13,057 nucleotides of DNA from a bacterium (GTDB taxonomy: Bacteria > CSSED10-310 > JAJRTK01). The notes under the pieces were generated by a model, which worked only from the letters and a program-made list of their open reading frames with translations, was not told the DNA's origin and searched no databases. Shown here in pieces: positions 5,811 through 13,057 of this stretch (position 1 is its first letter; every line of letters starts with the position of its first letter). The stretch is from the NCBI GenBank assembly GCA_024278345.1, contig JAJRTK010000450.1:1-13057 (forward strand). Direction: 5' to 3'. Made by a program: the position numbers and the translations under genes.

Positions 5811-7963
5811 CTGACCTCGGTCACGCCTTTGATTTTTCTGAGCGCCTTCGCAATCCGGCGTACGTGACCCAGATCGTTGATCTCAAGAACAAACAGCCCA
5901 GAGGCCTCCCGGAATTCGTTGGTCTCCATTCGGCCATCGACGATATTGGCATTGTGTTTGGAAATCGTGCCGGTGACGTCCGCGAAAAGTCCTGGCCGAT
6001 CATACGCGATGATCTCGAGTTTGACCATGTATCCGCCCGAGGGTTCTCGGTCCCAATCGACCTCGATGAGCCTGGTGCCAGTGAGTGCCGGGTCACGTTC
6101 GACATTCTTGCAATCAGCGTGGTGGATGCTGACTCCTCTGGCACGCGTGATGACACCGACGATTGGATCGCCAGGCACCGGTGCGCAGCACTTGGCGAAG
6201 CGAGTCAGGATTCCGTCGATTCCCCGGACCCGGACAGCGTCCGGTCGCTTGTGGGATCGAACCTGCTGGATCGTTGTCTTTGATCGTTCTGATTCCGCTG
6301 TTTTTTGCGGAGTCGGCTTGAAAATATCCAAGAGAGGATTGATCAAGCTGCCGAGACGAAGTTTGCCGAAACCAAGGGCGGCGAGCATGTCGTCAATAGA
6401 AGTGAAGCTCAATCGTTGAGTCAGGGATTTGAAGGCATCGGACCGGAGGACCTCCGCAAAGTCGATCCTGTCCCGTTTCAGCTCCCGGGCCAGCGTCTCT
6501 TTTGCCGCCGCGATGGAGTGGTCTCGCTCCTTGGCTTTCAGGGTTTGACGGATTTTTGTCTTTGCCTTGGAGGTCTTGACGAAATCAAGCCAATCGGGAG
6601 ATGGGGTCTGGTTCTTGGATGTGAGAATCTCAACGATATCCCCATTCCGTAGCTCGGTCCTCAACGGCACCATTTTGCCGCTGACCTTGGCTCCGCGACA
6701 AGTTCTTCCCACCTCGGTGTGGATGGCAAAGGCGAAGTCAACTGGCGTCGATCCTCGTTTGAGCGCCTTGACATCGCCTTTTGGCGTGAAGACGTAGACT
6801 TCCTTAGGGAAGAGCTCAATCTTGAGCGAGCTGGCGAATTCTTGGGGATTCTTCAGCTCCCGTCGCAGATCCATGATCTGCCGGAGCCACAGGAACGTTT
6901 TTTCGTCTTCACGGCGGCTTCGGCGGTCCGATTCCTTGTATTTCCAGTGGGCGGCGATCCCTTCTTCCGCGATACGGTGCATCTCCTCGGTGCGAATCTG
7001 GACTTCCAACGGCCGGCCCCGGGGTCCGTTGACGGTCGTGTGGAGCGACTGGTACATGTTGGGCTTCGGCATGGCCACGTAGTCCCTGAACCGGCCAGCA
7101 ATCGGCATATATCGCGTGTGAATAATCCCCAGGACCGCGTAACATTCGGCGACGGTTTGAGTCAGGATCCGGACTCCAGCCAGGTCAAAGACCTGACTGA
7201 CATCGATTCCCTGAGCCAGCATCTTTCGGTAAATGGAGTAAAAATGCTTGGGGCGACCGCTAATCGTTCCCTGAATGCCATGTTCCTCTAGGAGCTTCTT
7301 CAGGGTCGCCTTGGCTTCCTCGACGTAGGATTCCCGTTCTCGCCTCTTCCGCACCACCTTTAGGCGAATCTCGTGAAAGACCTCGGGCTCGAGGTGAAAC
7401 AGGGAGAGGTCTTCGAGCTCCCACTTCACCTTGGCGATCCCCAGCCGATTCGCTAGCGGCGCATAAATGTCCATGGTCTCCTGGGCTACGCGCCGCTGCT
7501 CTGCCTTGTTGTGGTGCTTGAGGGTGCGCATGTCTTGGAGGCGGTCGCAGATCTTGATCAAGATCACCCGCAGATCCTTGGCCATGGCCAGAATCATCTT
7601 GCGCAGATTCTCCGTCTCTTCTCCTTCTTGCCCTTGGAAAGCGAGCTGCCCGAGCTTTGTCACTCCATCGACGATGTCAGCCAGATCTTTCCCGAATTGG
7701 CTTTCCAGCGTCTCGTATTGGATCTTACCTTTGTCCAACGCGTGGTGGAGGAGCGCCGCGCTGACCGTTGTATTGTCGAGCTTGAGGTCTGTGAGTAGCG
7801 TGGCGACCTCCACAATATGCTCGACAAACGGAGCGCCCGTTTTACCTTGTTGCCCGGAATGAAGGTCCAAAGCATAGCGGTAGGCACGGGAGACCTGTTG
7901 AAGATCGGAATCCGAATTGTACTGCTCGATCTTGTGGAGCAGCTCTGCGAGGCTGATGGGCAT
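5768..7963 (-). CDS. relA: Long RelA/SpoT homologue: (p)ppGpp synthetase with degenerate hydrolase domain
   Basis: This 731-residue protein has the full long-RSH layout: HD domain (~25-165), synthetase (~225-345), TGS (~386-448), Cys/His zinc-finger-like region (CC at 592-593, HHADC at 614-618) and C-terminal ACT (~648-725). The synthetase looks intact: GRPKH (236-240), FDLAGVR with D260, RFRD (291-294, close to the RXKD motif of bifunctional enzymes), PKPNMYQSLHT, and E320 in LEVQIRT. It should make (p)ppGpp from ATP and GTP/GDP at starved ribosomes. The hydrolase centre is damaged. The usual LLHDxxED reads LLHHALDK (H73, H74, D77, K78). The GQxRKSG arginine is G40, and DRLHNMRT is DRLQDMRT. 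Hydrolysis is probably lost. The ATG at 7963 follows secDF by 78 bases on the same strand. An 11-base-pair hairpin covers the only strong AGGAGG-like site. Confidence 0.95.
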   Translation of the reverse strand: MPISLAELLHKIEQYNSDSDLQQVSRAYRYALDLHSGQQGKTGAPFVEHIVEVATLLTDLKLDNTTVSAALLHHALDKGKIQYETLESQFGKDLADIVDGVTKLGQLAFQGQEGEETENLRKMILAMAKDLRVILIKICDRLQDMRTLKHHNKAEQRRVAQETMDIYAPLANRLGIAKVKWELEDLSLFHLEPEVFHEIRLKVVRKRRERESYVEEAKATLKKLLEEHGIQGTISGRPKHFYSIYRKMLAQGIDVSQVFDLAGVRILTQTVAECYAVLGIIHTRYMPIAGRFRDYVAMPKPNMYQSLHTTVNGPRGRPLEVQIRTEEMHRIAEEGIAAHWKYKESDRRSRREDEKTFLWLRQIMDLRRELKNPQEFASSLKIELFPKEVYVFTPKGDVKALKRGSTPVDFAFAIHTEVGRTCRGAKVSGKMVPLRTELRNGDIVEILTSKNQTPSPDWLDFVKTSKAKTKIRQTLKAKERDHSIAAAKETLARELKRDRIDFAEVLRSDAFKSLTQRLSFTSIDDMLAALGFGKLRLGSLINPLLDIFKPTPQKTAESERSKTTIQQVRSHKRPDAVRVRGIDGILTRFAKCCAPVPGDPIVGVITRARGVSIHHADCKNVERDPALTGTRLIEVDWDREPSGGYMVKLEIIAYDRPGLFADVTGTISKHNANIVDGRMETNEFREASGLFVLEINDLGHVRRIAKALRKIKGVTEVRRLMQGVRPQHRRT

Positions 7964-7974
7964 GATTCTACCGA

Positions 7975-8010
7975 CGGAACCCTCCTTTTGGGGAGGGTTC
8001 CGTTTTTTTT
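7975..8010 (+). terminator. Strong intrinsic terminator reading on the + strand, opposite to all nearby genes
   Basis: CGGAACCCTCC (7975-7985) pairs perfectly with GGAGGGTTCCG (7992-8002) around a 6-base loop, and eight T residues follow at 8003-8010. This is a textbook Rho-independent terminator for + strand transcription, yet rel and secDF on both sides are on the - strand. Read on the - strand the same hairpin is preceded by an A run and ends 11 bases before the rel ATG, with the GGAGGG element in its stem. It may therefore stop antisense RNA, shape the rel leader, or both. Confidence 0.85.
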
Positions 8011-8041
8011 CGACGGTATAAAGACATTGCTTCTTCGCGGG

Positions 8042-10887
8042 CTAGCGGCGTTTTCGTTTGGAACGCACGGTCTGCTTGCGGCCTTTTTGCCATTCCCCCC
8101 AATAATAGACGACGGGGCTGGCAATGAAAATGCTTGAGTAGGTACCGGCAACGACACCGATGGTCAAAGCCACGGCGAAGTCCTTGATCACTTCCCCGCC
8201 AAACATGAGAAGCATGAGAACGACGAAGAGAGTCGTCAAACTCGTCAAGACCGTACGGCTCAAGGTCTCGTTGATACTGGCATTCAAGAGTTCGATGACT
8301 CCCTTCTTTCGGAATCTTCGTTCGTTTTCGCGAACGCGATCAAAGACGACGATGGTATCATTCAAAGAGTAACCGACGACGGTCAAGATAGCGGCAATGG
8401 TGGGAAGATCGACCTCAAGCCCGAGCCAGGAGAAGACTGCCAACGTGATGAGAACGTCGTGGAAAAGGGCTACGACGGCTCCCAGGGCGTAGCAAAATTC
8501 AAAGCGTACGCTGACGTAGAGAAGAATGCCGATGAGAGCCGCGATGACGGCCAATGTTGCCGCCTCCTTGAGCTCGTCTCCTACTTGGGGCCCCACGAGC
8601 TCCGCTCGGCGTTCCGTCACCTCGTTCCTGTCACCCTCCTCAGATTCATAATGTTGCTTGAGGATTCTAAGGATTCGAGCCGTGATCTCGCTGATCCGGA
8701 TCTGGACCTTCTCTTCCTGGATGGAGATCTTGGCGTTTTCACCGAGCCCCACTGCGGCCAGGGCGTTTTCCAAATCCTCGACCTTCGTGTTTTCTTCGGG
8801 AAGCAACAGGATTTCCGCGTGGGATGCGCGATCATCGAACTCAAAGGGTAGATTGAGGCCTTCCTTAATCTTCGCCTCAAGCTCCATTTTCGTCTTCGCA
8901 ACCGACGCTTCCGAAGCCTGTGTGCGGATAAGGATTTCGTTTTCTTCTCCGAAGGTCTGGATACTGGGTGTAAAACCAGTTTTCCTAAGAACTTTACGGA
9001 TTTCGTCAATGGCCACCGGCTTTGCGAATTGAACTTGGAGAAGAGCGCCTCCGGAGAAGTCGATCCCCCAGTTCAAGATGTTCCCCTCAGTGACCCGATT
9101 GAAGCCCATTGAAACGAGGCCTAGAACAATGAAAACCAGCGAGGCGCCAAGCGCTTGACGCCTGAAGCTCAGAAAATTGTAGCTCGTCTGACCAACCAGG
9201 GCCCTGAAGCGAATCTGAAACTTCGGCCAGTAGGTGAGGACCACCCTGTAGATGAGCTTCGAGATCACAAGAGCCGAGAACATCGACGCGAGGACGCCGA
9301 TGGTCAAGGTGATGGCGAACCCACGAACCGGGCCGCTTCCGAATTGCATCAACACGAACGCCGCAATGAGTGTGGTCACGTTGGCGTCCGCAATGGCCGA
9401 GGTTGCCTTGTCGAAGCCATAGCGGATAGCGACGCGTACGCTTTTGGTGTTGGCCATCTCCTCCCTGATCCGCTCAAAGATCAGGACATTCGCGTCCACC
9501 GCCATACCGACAGTCAAGACGAGCCCCGCTATGCCAGGCAAAGTGAGGGCAGCTCCGAACAAAGCCAGAACCGCCATCAGGATCAGCATCGTAAAGAAGA
9601 GGCCGATAAGTGCGTTGATTCCGCTTGCACGGTAGTAGATGACGATGAAGATAAGAACCAGAAAAAATCCGAAGAGAAGGGCATTGCGGCCTTGCCGGAT
9701 GGAGTCGTCTCCCAAGGTCGCCCCCACCGAGCGCTCCTCCAAATACTCCACGCTGGCCGGCAATGCCCCGGAGCGCAAGGTCAACGCCAGCTCATAGGCC
9801 TCTTGCTGAGTGAAATAACCGGTAATCTGGCCATTTCGCGTAATGCGCCCCTGGAGGGTCGGTGCTGACTTGACGCGGCCATCGAGGATAATGGCCATCT
9901 GCTTTCCGAGATTCTCCTTGGTCAGGCGCCCGAATGCTGTCGATGAGGCCGGCTTGATGGTGAATTCGATATCCGGCTTGCCGTACTGGTCCGCTCCAAC
10001 GTGGGCACTCTCGAGATCGCGACCCGATGCCGGAACATTGCCCTCAAGGCGATAATAGCCAGGGCTCGAACGATCTCCCAAGGCGGGGAGAGCCCCCGGG
10101 AGGATCACGGAGCCGTCGGGACAAACATATTTCTCTTTCTGATCCGCCGGGTCCGAATCGGGACAACCCGCGGGAAACTTTGCCATGAGGGTTTCCTTCG
10201 TGGGAGCTTCCTCGATGACGATTCGGAACTCCAACTCGGCAACTTTCCCAATGACGCGCTTTGCCTGGTCGGGGTCTTTCAATCCGGGCAGTTGGATCAG
10301 GATGCGATGGCCTGTGAGTCCTTGCCTTTGGATATTCGGCTCCGCGACCCCCAGTTGGTCGATCCGGTTGCGAAGCGTTTCCATGACTTGGGAGAAGGCA
10401 TCTTCCTCGATCTTGGACACATAGCTCGGTTCCGCTCTCACGGTTAAGTAATAGGCGCGATCTCTGGAGAAGCTCGATATGGTGAAGCTCCTGCCAAGAT
10501 AGGCTGAGAGAGGAGTGTTGGCATTTGTCCGTTCTTCGGATCTCAAGAACTTGATCTGAATGGTATTTTCGACCTTCCGAACGCTCTGGTAGGGAACGTT
10601 GTCGCTGCTCAGGCGAGCCTTGATGTCGTTGACAAGGCCTTCTAGCTCTTTGTCGAGGACTTCATCGGTCCGCACCTTGAGGAGCAGATACATTCCTCCC
10701 TGGAGATCGAGTCCGAGGCGCAAAGAGTTTTCCTGGAGCTGCTGGTACAGGTCGGGATCGGTTTCCTGGAGTTTTTCAAATTCTTGGCGGCTGTACGAAA
10801 GCGATCAACGGTTGGCTTCAGGACGTAAAGGCAAGCCACCAGAAGCGCAAGGATCAAGGCAAGGTAGATCTTCAGGTCTTGCTTCAT
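8042..10887 (-). CDS. secDF: SecDF, fused Sec translocon accessory protein (apparent frameshift near the 5' end)
   Basis: SecD and SecF use the proton motive force to help preproteins cross the inner membrane with SecYEG and YajC. Here they are one chain of about 948 residues once the frameshift is bridged. The start codon (ATG at 10885-10887) opens MKQDLKIYLALILALLVACL, the expected first SecD helix. The rest (EFEKLQETDPDLYQQLQ, then LGLDLQGGM at ~58) lies in another frame, with a stop (TGA) just upstream in that frame. Further landmarks are GMAVDANVLIFERI of SecD at ~460, the SecD/SecF junction around ~570, WGIDFSGG of SecF at ~608 and LNDTIVVFDRVREN at ~840. The SecF periplasmic part is larger than usual. 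The gene lies 28 bases after yajC in the usual yajC-secD-secF order. If the shift is real, the first helix would be lost and function impaired; a missed base seems more likely. Confidence 0.92.
10798..10803 (-). other. secDF: Frameshift point in secDF
   Basis: The - strand reads GAT CGC TTT CGT ACA in the start-codon frame. One additional T would give GAT CGC TTT TCG TAC AGC and join DRF to SYSRQEFEKLQ in the SecD frame. The T run is at 10800-10798. A single missing base therefore explains the break. Confidence 0.8.
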
Positions 10888-10915
10888 GAGGGATGGGACT
10901 CCGGAGGAAGTACAG

Positions 10916-11239
10916 TCAGTTATTGGGCTTGTCGAGCTTCGTCGCCACGGCGGATCGGTTAATTTGGACCGTGGTCTTGTCCGCGATTCTAAGCTTGATG
11001 ATCTTGTCGTTCAGCCCCTGAATCGCGCCGTGAAGCCCGCCATTGGTCACCACCTTATCCCCTTTCTTGAGTGCCTCGAGCATTTGGTCGTGCTGTTTGC
11101 GCTCCTTGACCTGGGGGCGGATGAGCAAAAAGTAGAAAATGCCGAAAACCACGAAGATTGGCAACAGTTGTTCGATAACGCTGCCGCCTCCGCTTCCCGA
11201 TTGGGCCATGGCGAAGTAGAGCGGTGAAAGGTTGGGCAT
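10916..11239 (-). CDS. yajC: YajC, Sec translocon accessory membrane protein
   Basis: This protein of 107 residues matches the usual YajC size. It has a short N-terminus with Gly/Ser-rich SGSGGGS, one transmembrane helix at about 21-41 ending in the family hallmark FYFLLIRPQ, and then the basic ERKQHDQMLEALKKGDKVVTNGG segment that is diagnostic of YajC. A small beta domain (IIKLRIADKTTVQINRSAVA) follows. YajC associates with SecDF at the inner membrane. The ATG at 11239 is chosen because GAGGAA lies 6 bases upstream. A longer in-frame start at 11332 would add 31 residues unlike the family. The stop is 28 bases before secDF, so the two are very probably co-transcribed. Confidence 0.94.
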   Translation of the reverse strand: MPNLSPLYFAMAQSGSGGGSVIEQLLPIFVVFGIFYFLLIRPQVKERKQHDQMLEALKKGDKVVTNGGLHGAIQGLNDKIIKLRIADKTTVQINRSAVATKLDKPNN

Positions 11240-11245
11240 TGTCGG

Positions 11246-11251
11246 TTCCTC
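11246..11251 (-). promoter_or_regulatory. yajC: Ribosome binding site of yajC
   Basis: The - strand reads GAGGAA at 11251-11246, 6 bases before ATG at 11239. It settles the shorter of the two possible yajC starts. Confidence 0.75.
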
Positions 11252-11423
11252 AAGAAAAAGGGATAAACTCCCGCTGCGGATGATTTGCGATGATGGCGGA
11301 TGCCGCGGTCGCCTTTTGGGGAGAATCTTCACGAGTTTGAAGATCTCACCGCTCCAAGGGGTGTTTGAGGGCCAGGCGGAGTGGAAGACTCGATCTAGTT
11401 GTCAAACGCCAGCGCTCTCAGGA

Positions 11424-12623
11424 TCAGTTTCCATGGGGCTCCGCGAGCCTGGGAACCAGATCTTCGTAAAACCGTGAAAAACAACCTTCCTCTATAGCCG
11501 CTCGCACCCTTTTCATCAAGCGGAGATAGAAGAAAAGATTGTGCGTTGTGAGGAGGATGGCCGCCAAAATCTCCTTGCTCATGAAGAGATGGCGGAGGTA
11601 GGCCCGGCTGAATCTCTGGCACGTAGAACAATCGCAAAAGGGTTCCAGAGGCGCCTCATCCCGCTTGAAGCGGCTATTCTTGATATTGAGACGACCCTCC
11701 AGTGTGTAGGCAGCCCCGTTCCGGCCCAATCTTGTGGGCAAGACGCAGTCAAACAGATCCACGCCTCTGGCAACGGATTCCAGGATGTCGATGGGCCGGC
11801 CCACACCCATCAGATACCGGGGCTTCGAAACAGCCATTTCAGGAACGAGCCATTCAAGGGTACGCAACATCAATTCCGGAGGCTCTCCCACCGACAGCCC
11901 CCCAATGGCATAGCCGGGAAGATCAAGTTTCAAGAGATCCTCAAGGCTTCTGAGCCGCTCGTTGCGGTACACGCTCCCCTGCACGATGGCGAACAGGAAT
12001 TGGGACTCGTTCCCCGATTCCGCCAGAGCCTCGAAGGCCGCCTTCGAGCGCCAAGCCCAGTCCGTCGTCCTTGCCACCGCTGACTGCGCCTGCTCTTCCG
12101 AGCAGGGATAGGGAGGGCATTCGTCGAGCACCATGGCGATATCCGAACCCAGATCACGCTGGATCTCCACGGAGAGCTCGGGCGTCAAAAGGTGGCGAGA
12201 GCCATCGATGTGAGAGCGGAAAAGCGCCCCTTCGTCGCTTAGCTGGAGCAGGCTTCGGTGGGAAAAAACCTGATACCCGCCGCTATCCGTGAGGATCGAG
12301 CCACTCCAGCCCATGAACCGGTGGAGACCCCCCAACTCCCTAATCAGCCGATGACCGGGCCTTAGGTAGAGATGATAAGTGTTGCAGACAATTTGTCGCG
12401 CCCCCAATTCCTCGACGATCCCGGGATCCATCGCCTTGACGCTCGCCGCGGTACCCACCGGCATGAACGCCGGGGTCTCCACAATTCCATGACCCGTATG
12501 GAGCCGCCCGCGCCGGGCGCCCGAAGAATTTGCCAGAAGCTCGAAAACATCCGTTCGGCGCCGATCATCCGAACAATACCGCGAAGCATACAAAGTGCGG
12601 GTGGGGAACTCGTTGCTTTTCAT
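11424..12623 (-). CDS. tgt: tRNA-guanine transglycosylase
   Basis: Bacterial Tgt exchanges guanine-34 for preQ1 in GUN-anticodon tRNAs, an intermediate step of queuosine synthesis in the cytoplasm. From ATG at 12623 the protein has 399 residues. Visible landmarks are ARRGRLHTGHGIVETPAFMPVGT near the N-terminus, D113 in LTDSGGYQVFS (general base), VLDECPP, IVQGSVY (the usual second Gly of QGG is Ser), YAIGGLSVGEP, and the nucleophilic Asp in VDLFDCVLPTRLGRNG (~D292). A zinc site is formed by CDCSTC (330, 332, 335) and H361. The start is not certain. The frame is open to 12836 but those 71 extra residues do not resemble the family, and the ATG at 12623 has only a weak ribosome site. yajC follows after 184 bases in the typical tgt-yajC-secDF order. 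queA is not seen next to it. Confidence 0.96.
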   Translation of the reverse strand: MKSNEFPTRTLYASRYCSDDRRRTDVFELLANSSGARRGRLHTGHGIVETPAFMPVGTAASVKAMDPGIVEELGARQIVCNTYHLYLRPGHRLIRELGGLHRFMGWSGSILTDSGGYQVFSHRSLLQLSDEGALFRSHIDGSRHLLTPELSVEIQRDLGSDIAMVLDECPPYPCSEEQAQSAVARTTDWAWRSKAAFEALAESGNESQFLFAIVQGSVYRNERLRSLEDLLKLDLPGYAIGGLSVGEPPELMLRTLEWLVPEMAVSKPRYLMGVGRPIDILESVARGVDLFDCVLPTRLGRNGAAYTLEGRLNIKNSRFKRDEAPLEPFCDCSTCQRFSRAYLRHLFMSKEILAAILLTTHNLFFYLRLMKRVRAAIEEGCFSRFYEDLVPRLAEPHGN

Positions 12624-12645
12624 TGCAACGGGTTCTTGCGCGCTT

Positions 12646-12705
12646 CCTGGCGAGGTCCAGGAGCAGCGCTCCTGGCGGAGGTCCGGAGCCGGAGCTTCCG
12701 CCAGG
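12646..12705 (-). promoter_or_regulatory. tgt leader with 25-base imperfect tandem repeat and competing hairpins
   Basis: Two 25-base units (12646-12670 and 12671-12695) begin CCTGGCG and share the AGGTCC-GGAGC core. CCAGGAGC (12657-12664) pairs with GCTCCTGG (12668-12675) around 3 bases. CCTGGCGGA (12671-12679) pairs with TCCGCCAGG (12697-12705). A shorter stem joins CCTGG (12646-12650) with CCAGG (12657-12661). The stems share bases, so they cannot all form together. The leader could regulate tgt, but no known riboswitch pattern was recognised. Confidence 0.5.
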
Positions 12706-12881
12706 GGCCGGGACCGGAGGCCCTGGCGCTGTGCCCAAAATTCACTGGGGGATCGGTCCGTCATGATGATCCTGGTCTCCGCTGCTGCTACGATACAGCT
12801 TCCAGGTTGACACTTTGTTGGAAGCGAACATAGCAATTGAGTGCGGCGAGGACGAATGCCCGAGCGGGCAGATCACGAATC

Positions 12882-13035
12882 GGGACCTATCAAATTGTCG
12901 TGTTTTTGCTTTACAATTTTCTTCGCCGAAACGGTGGCACCGGCATCTTGCCGGTGTAGCGCCCTCCGGGCTGCACGGAGCCGGGAAGGAGGCCCGCCCC
13001 AGCGGTGATGCTGTCAACCGGATCTGATAGGTCCC
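12882..13035. repeat. 11-base inverted repeat pair
   Basis: GGGACCTATCA at 12882-12892 is repeated in inverted orientation as TGATAGGTCCC at 13025-13035. The 9-base word CACGAATCG abuts or overlaps each arm in direct orientation (12874-12882 and 13036-13044). The pair encloses the REP-like hairpin. Confidence 0.6.
12938..12956. repeat. REP-like palindromic hairpin
   Basis: CACCGGCA (12938-12945) and TGCCGGTG (12949-12956) form a perfect 8-base-pair stem with a TCT loop. A second short stem, GCCC-TCC-GGGC (12961-12971), follows at once. Short GC-rich extragenic palindromes in this style are typical of dispersed REP/BIME elements. Other copies would be needed to confirm the class. Confidence 0.5.
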
Positions 13036-13057
13036 CACGAATCGCCCCTTGACATCC

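Larger units (their letters stand above)
12624..13057. other. Region upstream of tgt: structured leader and clustered palindromes, no gene seen
   Basis: This stretch of 434 bases up to the right edge has no convincing coding frame. From left to right it holds the repeat-bearing tgt leader (12646-12705), a small palindrome TGCCCG-AG-CGGGCA (12857-12870), an AT-richer stretch around 12890-12925, a REP-like hairpin (12938-12956), and a pair of matching 11-base inverted repeats. No promoter with both good -35 and -10 boxes could be assigned to tgt. Confidence 0.5.

Noticed and set aside
9155-9868. Long + strand frame across secDF
   Set aside because: It is rich in His, Asp, Gln and Arg with no domain pattern and lies antisense to well-conserved SecD sequence, so it is a shadow frame.
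10790-10810. Programmed -1 ribosomal frameshift in secDF
   Set aside because: The site reads CGCTTTCG, which does not fit a slippery X XXY YYZ heptamer, and no supporting stem or upstream SD was seen. A missing T is simpler.
12624-12740. preQ1 riboswitch upstream of tgt
   Set aside because: The leader is structured, but I could not recognise the short A-rich pseudoknot of preQ1-I or other known class motifs.
12624-12836. Longer Tgt starting at 12836
   Set aside because: The added 71 residues do not resemble Tgt N-termini, which normally begin 15-30 residues before the ARRGR motif. The region is better explained as leader.

Overview
The window looks like a stretch of chromosome from a GC-rich, two-membraned (Gram-negative-type) bacterium. 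The evidence is a periplasmic solute-binding protein, exported TPR-type proteins, a SecDF with large periplasmic heads, and a housekeeping block in the order tgt-yajC-secDF-rel. Lineage cannot be fixed from sequence alone. Acidobacteriota or a neighbouring deep-branching phylum is my guess, at low confidence. There are no rRNA or tRNA genes, CRISPR arrays or insertion sequences.

Left part (1-5728, all + strand): an accessory, envelope-directed cluster. It opens with the 3' end of a protein with carboxypeptidase-regulatory-like beta-sandwich repeats. After about 290 bases without a gene comes an apparent operon of three genes: a membrane-anchored TPR protein with a Pro/Gly/Lys linker, an unrecognised helical protein with a signal-like segment, and an extracytoplasmic SBP_bac_5 (DppA/OppA-type) binding protein. 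The second and third are separated by 2 bases. The binding protein carries an SH3b-like domain inserted in the middle of its fold. No ABC permease or ATPase is present, so it may work as an envelope binding or sensing protein rather than as the usual importer subunit.

Right part (12623 down to 5768, all - strand): tgt (queuosine tRNA modification), yajC and a fused secDF (Sec translocon accessory complex), then a long RelA/SpoT homologue. The Rel protein keeps its (p)ppGpp synthetase residues but has lost several residues of the HD hydrolase centre. secDF is interrupted near its 5' end by what looks like a one-base deletion in a T run. The two gene blocks converge at 5729-5767, where a nested inverted repeat lies. 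A very strong intrinsic terminator reads on the + strand just upstream of rel, against the direction of every nearby gene.

Right edge (12624-13057): no convincing gene. It holds the tgt leader, with a 25-base imperfect tandem repeat that can form competing hairpins, then a group of small palindromes including a REP-like hairpin bracketed by inverted and direct repeats.
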